From: Bacteroidales bacterium UBA5349
GTDB lineage: Bacteria > Bacteroidota > Bacteroidia > Bacteroidales > Tenuifilaceae
Assembly (NCBI GenBank): GCA_002410065.1
Contig: DHQB01000009.1
Span: 212,070 to 276,069, forward strand
Length of the DNA stretch: 64,000 bases
Reading direction: 5' to 3'
Shown here piece by piece: positions 44,357 to 53,248 of the stretch; position 1 is the stretch's first letter, and every line of letters begins with the position of its first letter. Below the pieces are notes generated by a model. The model did not search any database. It was not told where the DNA came from and was given only the letters and a program-made list of their open reading frames with translations. The translations under genes and the position numbers were made by a program.

Positions 44357-46114
44357 ATGAAAACCAAAGGAAAAGTAACAGGCATTATCGCCAACCTTGT
44401 AACTGTTGAGGTTGATGGCCCCGTTGCACAAAACGAAATATGTTACATTTACCGCGGTGAAACCAAACTTATGGCTGAGGTAATTAAGATTACTGGCAAG
44501 TTTGCCTACGTTCAGGTCTTTGAGAGTACTCGTGGGCTTAAGGTTAACGATTCCGTGGAGTTTGAAGGGCATATGCTTGAAGCAACACTTGGACCGGGTT
44601 TGCTTTCGAAAAATTACGATGGCTTGCAGCACGATCTAGCTAAAATGGATGGTGTATTCTTAAAAGCTGGCGATTATACCGAGGCACTTGATTACGATGT
44701 TAAATGGACATTTACCCCCATTGCTAAACCTGGTGATACTGTTATTGCTGGCGATTGGCTTGGTGAAGTACCTGAAAATTGGGCTAGCCATAAAATTATG
44801 GTACCATTTAAGCTAAAAGGGACTTATACCGTTAAATCAGTTGTTGATGGCGGAGACTATGTTGTAAACGAGACCATTGCAGTTATAACTGATAAAGATG
44901 GTAACGATATCAATGTATCCATGGAGCAAAAATGGCCTGTAAAACTTGCTATTACTGCTTTTAACAACAAGCCCAGGCCATTTAAGATTATGGAAACTGG
45001 GGTTCGTGTTATCGACACCTTTAACCCTATTGCTGAGGGTGGAACAGGTTTTATTCCTGGACCCTTTGGTAGTGGAAAAACGGTTCTTCAGCACGCCATT
45101 TCAAAGCAAGCAGAGGCCGACCTTATTATAGTTGCTGCTTGTGGGGAGCGTGCAAACGAGGTTGTGGAAATATTTGCTGAATTTCCTCACCTTGATGACC
45201 CTCGTACCGGTCGTAAGTTAATGGAACGAACCACGATTATTGCCAATACTTCAAATATGCCGGTAGCATCTAGGGAGGCTTCGGTATATACTGCAATGAC
45301 TATTGCAGAGTATTACCGCTCAATGGGTCTTAGAGTACTTCTTTTGGCCGATTCAACCTCTCGGTGGGCACAAGCACTTCGCGAGATGAGTAACCGCATG
45401 GAAGAGCTTCCTGGGCCCGATGCATTCCCTATGGACTTACCCGCAGTTATTGCAAATTTCTACTCAAGGGCAGGTTTGGTTTACCTAAACAATGGAGAAA
45501 TGGGGTCAGTTACCTTTATTGGTACAGTTTCGCCAGCAGGTGGTAACCTTAAAGAACCCGTAACAGAATCTACAAAAAAGGCCGCTCGTTGTTTCTATGC
45601 TCTTTCGCAGCAGCGTGCAGATAGTAAGCGATATCCTGCAGTTGACCCCATGGAGTCTTATTCAAAATATTTGGAATATCCCGAGATTATTGAATATTTG
45701 AACAAAACCATTGACGAAAACTGGGTTAATGACGTGCTAAAGGCTAAAAACTACGTACAGAAAGGGAAAGAGGCTGCTGAACAAATCAATATCCTTGGTG
45801 ACGACGGTGTGCCTATTGAATATCACGATCGTTTATGGAAATCAGAACTTATCGACTTTATCATTCTTCAACAGGATGCTTTTGATAAAATTGATTCTTC
45901 GTGCCCGCTTAACAGACAAAAGTATATGCTCGATAGGGTGCTAAGTATCTGCGATATGAACTTTAAGTTTGATCATTTTGAGGACTGCTCAACATTCTAT
46001 AAAAATGCGATTAATGTTTTACGTCAAATGAACTACTCTGTTTTTGAGAGTGACGAGTTCAAAAAGTACGAAAAAGAAATAGATACTTTACTTAACGAAA
46101 GAAAGGCAGAATAA
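44357..46114 (+). CDS. atpA: V/A-type ATPase catalytic subunit A
   Basis: 585 aa, the normal length for subunit A. It contains the long non-homologous insert (~residues 110-190) that separates A from F-type beta, the P-loop PGPFGSGKTVLQHAISKQ, the catalytic GERANEVVEIFAEFP, and LADSTSRWAQALREMSNRMEELPG. It hydrolyses or makes ATP in the A3B3 head. Its stop overlaps the B start (TAATG), indicating translational coupling. Confidence 0.95.
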   Translation: MKTKGKVTGIIANLVTVEVDGPVAQNEICYIYRGETKLMAEVIKITGKFAYVQVFESTRGLKVNDSVEFEGHMLEATLGPGLLSKNYDGLQHDLAKMDGVFLKAGDYTEALDYDVKWTFTPIAKPGDTVIAGDWLGEVPENWASHKIMVPFKLKGTYTVKSVVDGGDYVVNETIAVITDKDGNDINVSMEQKWPVKLAITAFNNKPRPFKIMETGVRVIDTFNPIAEGGTGFIPGPFGSGKTVLQHAISKQAEADLIIVAACGERANEVVEIFAEFPHLDDPRTGRKLMERTTIIANTSNMPVASREASVYTAMTIAEYYRSMGLRVLLLADSTSRWAQALREMSNRMEELPGPDAFPMDLPAVIANFYSRAGLVYLNNGEMGSVTFIGTVSPAGGNLKEPVTESTKKAARCFYALSQQRADSKRYPAVDPMESYSKYLEYPEIIEYLNKTIDENWVNDVLKAKNYVQKGKEAAEQINILGDDGVPIEYHDRLWKSELIDFIILQQDAFDKIDSSCPLNRQKYMLDRVLSICDMNFKFDHFEDCSTFYKNAINVLRQMNYSVFESDEFKKYEKEIDTLLNERKAE

Positions 46115-47439
46115 TGGAGACTAAAGCTTTTCAAAAAATTTATACCCAGCTAGTTGGAATTACTAAGGCTACTTGTACGTTAAAAGCGCAAGGGGTAGCT
46201 AACGATGAGCTGGCCATGGTGCACGGTAGGTTGGCCCAAGTGGTAAAATTATACGGAGATATGATTACCCTTCAGGTTTTTGGAGGAACAGAGGGAATAC
46301 CCACTAATGCTGAGGTAGTTTTCTACGGTAAACCTCCAACACTAAAGGTGGGCGACGACTTAGCAGGTCGTTTTTTCAATGCATTTGGTCAACCTTTGTT
46401 TGGCGGAACCGAAATTGAAGGTGTTGAACGCGAAATTGGTGGCCCATCGGTTAACCCGCTTAGACGTAAGCAACCATCGGAGCTTATTGCAACAGGTATT
46501 GCTGGTATCGACCTGAATAACACTCTGGTAACAGGTCAGAAAATTCCATTCTTTGCCGATCCCGATCAGCCTTACAATCAGGTAATGGCCAACGTTGCGC
46601 TTCGTGCACAAGCCGATAAGATTATTCTTGGTGGAATGGGACTAACCAACGACGACTTCTTATACTTTAAGAATGTATTCGAGAATGCTGGAGCTCTCGA
46701 CCGTATTATTTGTTTTGTAAATACTACAGAGCAACCACCTGTTGAGCGACTTTTAGTGCCCGATATGGCTCTTACAGCAGCAGAATACTTTGCAACAGAG
46801 AAAAATGAGAAAGTACTGGTTCTGCTAACCGATATGACTCTTTACGCTGATGCTTTGAGTATTGTATCGAACCGTATGGATCAAATCCCCTCGAAAGACT
46901 CAATGCCTGGTTCTTTATACTCTGACTTGGCAAAAATTTACGAGAAAGCGGTTCAGTTTCCCGAGGGTGGATCGATTACCATAGTTGCAGTAACAACTCT
47001 TTCTGGAGGCGATATTACACACGCCATTCCTGATAATACTGGATATATCACTGAGGGACAGCTATTCCTTCGTACCGATTCCGATACGAATAAGGTAATT
47101 GTTGACCCATTCCGAAGTTTATCACGTCTTAAGCAGCTAGTTATTGGTAAGAAAACCCGTGAGGATCATCCACAGGTAATGAACGCTGCAGTTAGGCTTT
47201 ATGCAGATGCGGCCAATGCCAAAACCAAACTCGAAAACGGTTTCGACCTTTCGGATTACGATGAGCGTTGCCTGAAGTTTGCTCACGATTACTCGATTAA
47301 ACTTCTTGCAATTGACGTTAATATCGAAATTGAATCAATGCTTAACCTTGGATGGGAACTGTTTGCCAAGCACTTTACTAAGGCAGAGGTTGCTATTCGT
47401 CAGGAGCTAGTTGATAAATATTGGCCAGCAAAGCAGTAA
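46114..47439 (+). CDS. atpB: V/A-type ATPase regulatory subunit B
   Basis: 441 aa; it alternates with A in the head. The P-loop is degenerate, as in all B subunits (GQKIPFFADPDQPYNQV in place of GxxxxGKT). Conserved parts are LLTDMTLYADALSIVSNRMDQIPSKDSMPGSLYSDLAKIYEKA and the C-terminal helical bundle. It is translationally coupled to A. Confidence 0.95.
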   Translation: METKAFQKIYTQLVGITKATCTLKAQGVANDELAMVHGRLAQVVKLYGDMITLQVFGGTEGIPTNAEVVFYGKPPTLKVGDDLAGRFFNAFGQPLFGGTEIEGVEREIGGPSVNPLRRKQPSELIATGIAGIDLNNTLVTGQKIPFFADPDQPYNQVMANVALRAQADKIILGGMGLTNDDFLYFKNVFENAGALDRIICFVNTTEQPPVERLLVPDMALTAAEYFATEKNEKVLVLLTDMTLYADALSIVSNRMDQIPSKDSMPGSLYSDLAKIYEKAVQFPEGGSITIVAVTTLSGGDITHAIPDNTGYITEGQLFLRTDSDTNKVIVDPFRSLSRLKQLVIGKKTREDHPQVMNAAVRLYADAANAKTKLENGFDLSDYDERCLKFAHDYSIKLLAIDVNIEIESMLNLGWELFAKHFTKAEVAIRQELVDKYWPAKQ

Positions 47440-47451
47440 AAACCATTTACA

Positions 47452-48054
47452 ATGGCAATAAAATTTCAGTTCAATAAAACTTCGCTTAACGATCTTAACA
47501 AACAGTTAAAGGTTCGCCAGCGAGCTTTGCCTACTCTTAAAAACAAAGAATCGGCACTGCGAGCTGAGGTTAAACGTGCAAGAGACCAAGCAAAAGAGCT
47601 GGAGCAAAAACTGGAGCAAAAAATGCGAGAGTTTGACTACATGGTAAGCCTTTGGGGTGAGTTTGAGCACAACCTAATAAGCGTAGAAGACGTTAAGTTA
47701 AAAATCATAAAAATTGCCGGGGTACGAATTCCTGTTTTAGAAGACGTTATTTTTAAGGTAAAAGATTATAGCCTGTTTGCACGTCCATTCTGGTATCCAA
47801 CAGGAGTTGAGATACTTAAAGAATTGGCTAAAGTTGGTATCGAGAGTGTTTTTTATAGTGAAAAAATGCGTTTGCTAGACCATGCAAGGAAGAAGACCAC
47901 GCAAAAGGTAAATCTTTACGAAAAGGTTCAAATACCCGGCTACGAAACTGCCATAATGAAAATTAAGCGCTTTATGGAGGATGAAGAGAACCTTGCCAAG
48001 TCATCAATGAAAATTGTGAAAAACCGACAGCAGAATATGGAGGTAGAAGCATGA
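47452..48054 (+). CDS. atpD: V/A-type ATPase subunit D (central shaft)
   Basis: 200 aa, a long antiparallel coiled coil: basic N-terminal helix KFQFNKTSLNDLNKQLKVRQRALPTLKNKESALR and C-terminal helix KKTTQKVNLYEKVQIPGYETAIMKIKRFMEDEENLAKSS. This is the rotor shaft, equivalent to F-type gamma. Its stop overlaps the next start (ATGA). The usual shaft partner F is not encoded nearby. Confidence 0.92.
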   Translation: MAIKFQFNKTSLNDLNKQLKVRQRALPTLKNKESALRAEVKRARDQAKELEQKLEQKMREFDYMVSLWGEFEHNLISVEDVKLKIIKIAGVRIPVLEDVIFKVKDYSLFARPFWYPTGVEILKELAKVGIESVFYSEKMRLLDHARKKTTQKVNLYEKVQIPGYETAIMKIKRFMEDEENLAKSSMKIVKNRQQNMEVEA

Positions 48055-49874
48055 TAGTACCAATGATAAAATACGGATTCCTGGTATATCACCGCGATTT
48101 TGACTCTTTTCTGAGCAGGTTGCAGGAGATGGGAATGGTTGATATCGAAAGGCATACAACAGCGCTTTCCGATGAGGAACGCAGTTTACTAAATGACATC
48201 AATCGCTATAATCAAACGCTCAAAGAGTTAAAGATTAGGGCATCGCAACTAGACAAGATTAGCCAAGTGGCACCATTGGACTCTGAATCAGTTCTTTCAG
48301 AGTTTGAAACCTTAGTTAAAGAAAAAGAACAGATTGAAAACTCTATACGTAAGGCTCAGAAGGATTTAAATGATGTTAAGCCCTGGGGGAGTTTTAATAT
48401 CGATCTACTTAAAACGCTTAGTGAATCAGGTCTTAGCATTAAGTTCTACGTAACAAATGAGAAGGCCTTTGATGAGACTCTACTCGCAGAACATACTATA
48501 GAAGTGATTAACAATGAAGCGGGGCAGGTTTACTTTGTATGGATTCAACAGGGCGATAAAGACACTTCGCTCCCCATTGATGCTGTAGAGGTAAAAATAC
48601 CAAACTACTCCGCATCTGGAAAAGAGACAGAAATAGCCACTTTCCGTGGTCGTATTAGCGAAATTGAAAATCGCATAAACGAGTTAACCCACTTTGTTTC
48701 ACAGTTAGAGGCTACAAAGGATGAGTTAGTTAATCAATTTGAGATTAACTCCGTAACCCATAGTGCCGATAAACAAGCTGATGATAAGGTGTTGATTTTA
48801 AATGGCTGGGTTCCCCAACCAAAAAACGATGAGTTTATTAAGTTTATTGAGCAGGAGAGCATTATTTATGTATCCGAAAAAGCAAAAAGAGAAGATAATG
48901 CCCCTATATTGCTAAAGAACAATCGATTTGCTAGACTTTTTGAGCCAATAGGCAGTCTTTTTACAAATCCTACCTATGGTGAGTTAGATCTTACACCTCT
49001 TTTTGCCCCATTCTTCATGATGTTCTTTGGCTTTTGCCTAGGCGATGCTGGGTATGGTCTTGTTATGTTATTGGGCGCAAGCATTTTTAAGCGTAAGGTT
49101 AACAAAAAGATGCGCCCCATACTTTCGCTTGTTCAATGGTTAGCCCTAGCAACTATTATCTTTGGAATGATTACAGGAACATTTTTTGGCATTGAGCTAG
49201 TTAACGTGGAAATTCCCTTTATTCAGAAGTTTAAAAACTTGTTCCTTGACCAGAATCAACTTTTTGCTTTAGCCCTTATTGTTGGAGGAATCCAAATTGT
49301 TTTTGGTATGTTCGTTAAAGCTGCTAACGAGATAAGACTTTGGGGTTGGATGCATTCCATTACAACATTCAGTTGGCTACTTCTAATTCTCGGCACACTA
49401 GTCTTCTATGGTTTATCTATGGTTGAAGGACTGAATGTTGAATTTATGGGTATAGGCCATAAAATTATCTTAGGAGTTGCCGCTATAGGTATAATGTTCT
49501 TCAATAGCCCAGGCAAAAATCCTTTTGTAAACTTTGGGTTAGGGCTTTGGGGAGTATATAATATGGTAACCGGATTATTTGGTGATATACTATCCTATAT
49601 CCGTCTGTTTGCGCTTGGTTTATCAAGTGCAATTCTGGGAAACGTTTTCAATAGTTTAGCCTTTGGTATGGCACCCGATATACCAGTAATTGGAGCAATT
49701 GTAACCATTCTTATTCTGGTTGCAGGCCACTCCATTAACCTGTTTATGGCTGCGCTGGGTTCGCTTGTGCATCCAATGCGATTAACATTTGTTGAGTTTT
49801 ACAAAAACTCAGGCTTTATAGGTGGGGGAAAAACCTATCAACCTTTTGAGAAAAAAATTAAACAAACGATTTAG
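48051..49874 (+). CDS. atpI: V/A-type ATPase subunit I (membrane stator)
   Basis: 607 aa. The N-terminal ~320 residues are cytoplasmic with two coiled-coil arms. The C-terminal ~280 residues hold about eight membrane helices (LDLTPLFAPFFMMFFGFCLGDAGYGLVMLLGASIF; GLFGDILSYIRLFALGLSSAILGNVFN). The Arg of SYIRLFALG matches the conserved essential half-channel arginine. With K it forms the ion path. The family is normally 600-660 aa. Confidence 0.93.
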   Translation: MIVPMIKYGFLVYHRDFDSFLSRLQEMGMVDIERHTTALSDEERSLLNDINRYNQTLKELKIRASQLDKISQVAPLDSESVLSEFETLVKEKEQIENSIRKAQKDLNDVKPWGSFNIDLLKTLSESGLSIKFYVTNEKAFDETLLAEHTIEVINNEAGQVYFVWIQQGDKDTSLPIDAVEVKIPNYSASGKETEIATFRGRISEIENRINELTHFVSQLEATKDELVNQFEINSVTHSADKQADDKVLILNGWVPQPKNDEFIKFIEQESIIYVSEKAKREDNAPILLKNNRFARLFEPIGSLFTNPTYGELDLTPLFAPFFMMFFGFCLGDAGYGLVMLLGASIFKRKVNKKMRPILSLVQWLALATIIFGMITGTFFGIELVNVEIPFIQKFKNLFLDQNQLFALALIVGGIQIVFGMFVKAANEIRLWGWMHSITTFSWLLLILGTLVFYGLSMVEGLNVEFMGIGHKIILGVAAIGIMFFNSPGKNPFVNFGLGLWGVYNMVTGLFGDILSYIRLFALGLSSAILGNVFNSLAFGMAPDIPVIGAIVTILILVAGHSINLFMAALGSLVHPMRLTFVEFYKNSGFIGGGKTYQPFEKKIKQTI

Positions 49875-49908
49875 ATAAACTATTTAAATAACAATAAACT
49901 AGTAAATT

Positions 49909-50358
49909 ATGGAACCAATTATTTTTGCTTATTTTGGGATCGGTATTATGATTATCCTATCGGGTGTAGGGAGCGCATATGGCGTAACCATTGGCGGTAA
50001 CGCCTCTATTGGAGCTATGAAGAAAGATCCTTCTGCTTTTGGTAATTATATGGTACTTAGCGCACTTCCTGGCACTCAAGGATTATATGGATTTGCGGGT
50101 TACTTTATGCTTGCTGGTTACCTTATACCTGAAATGACTTGGGCTTCTGCTGCAGCTGTTTTTGGTGCTGGTATTGCCATGGGATTTGTTGGTTTTTTCT
50201 CAGCAATTCGTCAGGGTCAAGTTTGTGCCAACGGCATTGCTGCTATGGGTTCGGGTCACAAAGTTTTTGGTAATACGCTAATTCTTGCTGTATTCCCTGA
50301 ACTATACGCAATTGTAGCACTTGCAGCTGTTTTCCTAATTGGACAATCGTTAGGTTAA
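49909..50358 (+). CDS. atpK: V/A-type ATPase subunit K (rotor ring), Na+-binding type
   Basis: 149 aa with four membrane helices in two homologous hairpins. The ion-site residues L53, T56 and Q57 (ALPGTQGLYGF), Q102 (IRQGQVCANG) and E131 (AVFPELYAI) correspond one to one to L61, T64, Q65, Q110 and E139 of the Na+-binding NtpK ring of Enterococcus hirae, with the same spacing (46 and 29 residues). One carboxylate per four helices is present. The signature argues for Na+, not H+, as coupling ion. Last gene of the operon, followed by a terminator. Confidence 0.95.
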   Translation: MEPIIFAYFGIGIMIILSGVGSAYGVTIGGNASIGAMKKDPSAFGNYMVLSALPGTQGLYGFAGYFMLAGYLIPEMTWASAAAVFGAGIAMGFVGFFSAIRQGQVCANGIAAMGSGHKVFGNTLILAVFPELYAIVALAAVFLIGQSLG

Positions 50359-50378
50359 AAAATTAGATACTAATTCAG

Positions 50379-50410
50379 AATAGCCCTTGTGATTCACAAG
50401 GGCTATTTTT
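50379..50410 (+). terminator. Terminator of the V/A-ATPase operon
   Basis: A perfect 12-bp stem AATAGCCCTTGT / ACAAGGGCTATT, 5-nt loop GATTC, followed by TTTT, 21 bp after the K stop codon. Confidence 0.9.
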
Positions 50411-50630
50411 ATGTGAATAAAAATGTAAAAAACAAAAGTAAAAGGGAAGTAATAATATACCATTGCTGCATTATTTGACACTTATTAGTCTGTAGTTCAA
50501 GAGATAAAAGCAAATATGATGTTTAATCAACATTATCCATACTTTTAAAATGAGATGAGAATTATTAATGTTTGCTTGTTTTTATTAGTAAAGCCATTTA
50601 ACTTAGCTTTTTAAACTAATAAAGAATACC

Positions 50631-51293
50631 ATGGAAAACAAGAACAATTTTGATTTTAAGGAATTCATCCAAAGCTCACGCGATGTATTGGTAAATCCTA
50701 AAGAATTTTACAGTCGATTTGAGCTAACGGGGGGTATTGTACAACCTCTTATTAAGGCATTAATTTATGGTGCTATAGCTGGATTATTTTCAATGATCTG
50801 GAGTTTTGTTCACATAGGGGGTGCTTTTGGAGGAATGTTTGGTGGCGCTGCAGGTGTTGGTATATTCTTCATGACCATTATTGGAGCAGTGATTGGTGCT
50901 TTTATAATGGGGGTTATTGTTCTAGTTCTTTCCTCGATATGTGGTGGGAATACTGATTATGAGGCAAATTTTAGAGTTGCAGTATCAATTATGGTAGTTT
51001 ACCCAATAACTGCATTACTTAGTTTTTTAGGAGGGATTAGTTTTTGGATAAGTACTCTAGTTGGTCTTGCTATCAATCTTTATGCAATATACATGCTATA
51101 TTTTGGTTTAACGTTGTCACTAAAAGGTAAAGAACAATCAGCAAAAGTTACTGGTTTTGTTTTGGGAGGTCTACTAGTTTTATTTATGCTTATTGGTGCT
51201 GGAACGCGTCATGCGGCTAAAACATATTTAGATTATGGATCTAACCAAATTGAAAATAACCTTGAGAGCACAGAAGGAATAGCTGAAAACTAA
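50631..51293 (+). CDS. Yip1-family integral membrane protein
   Basis: 220 aa. A short cytoplasmic start includes NFDFKEFIQSSRDVLVNPKEFYSRFELTGG, then five hydrophobic helices with glycine-rich stretches (GGAFGGMFGGAAGVGIFFMTIIGAVIGAF; YEANFRVAVSIMVVYPITALLSFLGG). The 'vNPkeFy' start and the helix pattern fit bacterial Yip1/DUF1282-type proteins, whose function is not established. It stands alone. Confidence 0.75.
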   Translation: MENKNNFDFKEFIQSSRDVLVNPKEFYSRFELTGGIVQPLIKALIYGAIAGLFSMIWSFVHIGGAFGGMFGGAAGVGIFFMTIIGAVIGAFIMGVIVLVLSSICGGNTDYEANFRVAVSIMVVYPITALLSFLGGISFWISTLVGLAINLYAIYMLYFGLTLSLKGKEQSAKVTGFVLGGLLVLFMLIGAGTRHAAKTYLDYGSNQIENNLESTEGIAEN

Positions 51294-51414
51294 AAAGGGA
51301 AAAACTAATGTCGTTTGCTCTTAAAAAAAGAGTAACTGCATAAGAATAGGTTCAAGATAATGCAAAAGAAATATAGATAAACATAGGAATAGCACCTTAT
51401 CCATGTAATAAAGA

Positions 51415-51440
51415 AAAACAGCGCTTTGGCGCTGTTTTTT
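51415..51440. terminator. Bidirectional terminator
   Basis: AAAAACAGCGC, loop TTTG, then GCGCTGTTTTT gives a strong stem flanked by A and T runs. It serves the Yip1-like gene (+) and ygiQ (-), which converge here. Confidence 0.85.
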
Positions 51441-51456
51441 ATTGCTATAGAGTAGC

Positions 51457-53211
51457 TTAGTTTTTGGGCTTAACCTTTATTATTTTTTTGGGTTTATAAT
51501 ACTTAGTAAAAAAAAGTTCGCGTTGTTTTAACTTTCCCACTTTGCTTCGCTCAACAAAAACCTTACTCCCTGTATAGGGATCAACTCCTGTGTAAAAAAT
51601 TGTTGAGGCTAGTGTCATCGGAGTAGGCGTAAAGTCTTGAACCTGTTCTAGTTGTATCCCCATACTTTGTACCGTTTTGGAAAGACTCTGCATATGTTCA
51701 ATTGAGCAACCCGGATGGCTTGAAATAAAGTATGGTACTAACTGTTGGTTTAGCGCGTGTATTCGGTTTAGAGTATCGAATTTTTCTTTAAGCTGAATAA
51801 AGAGTCTAAAGTTAGGCTTTCGCATATGCTTAAGAACGTCTTCTTCGGTGTGCTCCGGGGCTACTTTAAGTCTTCCCGACACATGGTGCCTAACAACGTC
51901 CTCAAAGTATTGTCTGTTAGTCGAATTACTCCAATCGGCAAACAAATCGTACCTTAAACCACTTCCAATAAAAGCCTTCTTAACCCCTTCAAGCGTTCTC
52001 GTTTTTTTATAGAGATTTATAAGTGGTTGGTGATCTGTATTTAAGTTAGCGCAGATCTTAGGGTATATACACGATGGTTTCTTGCACTTTTTACAGACAT
52101 TAAGGTCAATGCCTTGCATCATGTACATATTAGCCGATGGACCGCCTAAATCGCTTAAATAGCCCTTAAAATCAGGCATTTTTACTACTGTTTCAACCTC
52201 ACGAAGAATTGAATTCTGCGATCGGCTAGAAATAAACTTACCCTGATGCGCCGATATTGTACAAAAACTGCATCCTCCAAAACATCCTCTATGGATATTT
52301 ATCGAGAACTTAATCATTTCCCAAGCGGGTATGGTTTTCCCTCTATACCTTGGATGTGGTGATCGCATGAATGGTAAATCATAAATACAATCCATTTCGG
52401 GTGTAGAGGCAGGTTCTAATGGGGGATTTACAATTACATATCCACTATCCACTGGCTCAATTAGCCGCTTACTCATAAGTTTATTCGACTCAATTTCAAT
52501 ATGCATAAAGTTTTCACCAAATTTTTGGGGCGACTTCAAGCAATCTTCAAAGCTATTGAGTACAATGCTCTCAACATCATCAGAATAAGCGTTTTCTTTT
52601 TTAGTGTAGAATGCTGTTTGGGGTAATGTGTCAATGGTATTAATACTAGTCCCCGAGTTTATCAAATTGGCAATTTCAACAATTGTTCTCTCACCCATAC
52701 CGTATACAATCAAATCGGCTTTGCTGCTTAGTAGGATACTTGGCAAGATTTCATCTTTCCAATAGTCATAATGGCTCAACCTACGTAAGGAGGCTTCAAC
52801 CCCACCAAGAACAAGTGGAATTTCAGGGAAAAGGTTCTTTATGATATTCGAGTAAATATTTACCGCATAATCGGGCCTAAAACCCGATTCCCCGCCTGGA
52901 GTATAGGCATCGTCGCTGCGGAGCCTTTTGTTTGCAGTGTAATGGTTTACCATGGAATCCATGCTGCCCGAGGTAACGGCAAAGAAAAGGCGAGGTTTGC
53001 CTAGTTTTTTGAAATCACGAAGGTCGTCGCGCCAATTGGGTTGAGGTACAATTGCAACTTTATATCCAGCCTTTTCGAGCACACGTCCAACTACTGCTGC
53101 ACCAAATGAAGGGTGATCAATATAGGCATCACCAGTAAAAAGGATAACATCTGCCTGTTCCCATCCAAGCACATCCATCTCCTTTTTTGAGGTAGGCAAG
53201 AATTTCGGCAT
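51457..53211 (-). CDS. ygiQ: YgiQ-family radical SAM protein
   Basis: About 584 aa from the ATG at 53211 (MPKFLPTSKKEMDVLGWEQADVILF, where family similarity begins). An in-frame ATG at 53283 adds 24 basic residues and would overlap queA by 35 bp. N-terminal cobalamin-binding-like region (GDAYIDHPSFGAAVVGRVLEKAGY). The radical SAM cluster is in HRGCFGGCSFCTISAHQG (CX3CX2C). An extra Cys set is in CKKCKKPSCIYPKIC. C-terminal basic tail. UPF0313 proteins are conserved, but their reaction is not known to me. It is downstream of queA, probably the same transcript. Confidence 0.9.
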   Translation of the reverse strand: MPKFLPTSKKEMDVLGWEQADVILFTGDAYIDHPSFGAAVVGRVLEKAGYKVAIVPQPNWRDDLRDFKKLGKPRLFFAVTSGSMDSMVNHYTANKRLRSDDAYTPGGESGFRPDYAVNIYSNIIKNLFPEIPLVLGGVEASLRRLSHYDYWKDEILPSILLSSKADLIVYGMGERTIVEIANLINSGTSINTIDTLPQTAFYTKKENAYSDDVESIVLNSFEDCLKSPQKFGENFMHIEIESNKLMSKRLIEPVDSGYVIVNPPLEPASTPEMDCIYDLPFMRSPHPRYRGKTIPAWEMIKFSINIHRGCFGGCSFCTISAHQGKFISSRSQNSILREVETVVKMPDFKGYLSDLGGPSANMYMMQGIDLNVCKKCKKPSCIYPKICANLNTDHQPLINLYKKTRTLEGVKKAFIGSGLRYDLFADWSNSTNRQYFEDVVRHHVSGRLKVAPEHTEEDVLKHMRKPNFRLFIQLKEKFDTLNRIHALNQQLVPYFISSHPGCSIEHMQSLSKTVQSMGIQLEQVQDFTPTPMTLASTIFYTGVDPYTGSKVFVERSKVGKLKQRELFFTKYYKPKKIIKVKPKN

Positions 53212-53248
53212 TGGTTTAATTTTGTTCAATGATCTTTTTTTAAATGAT

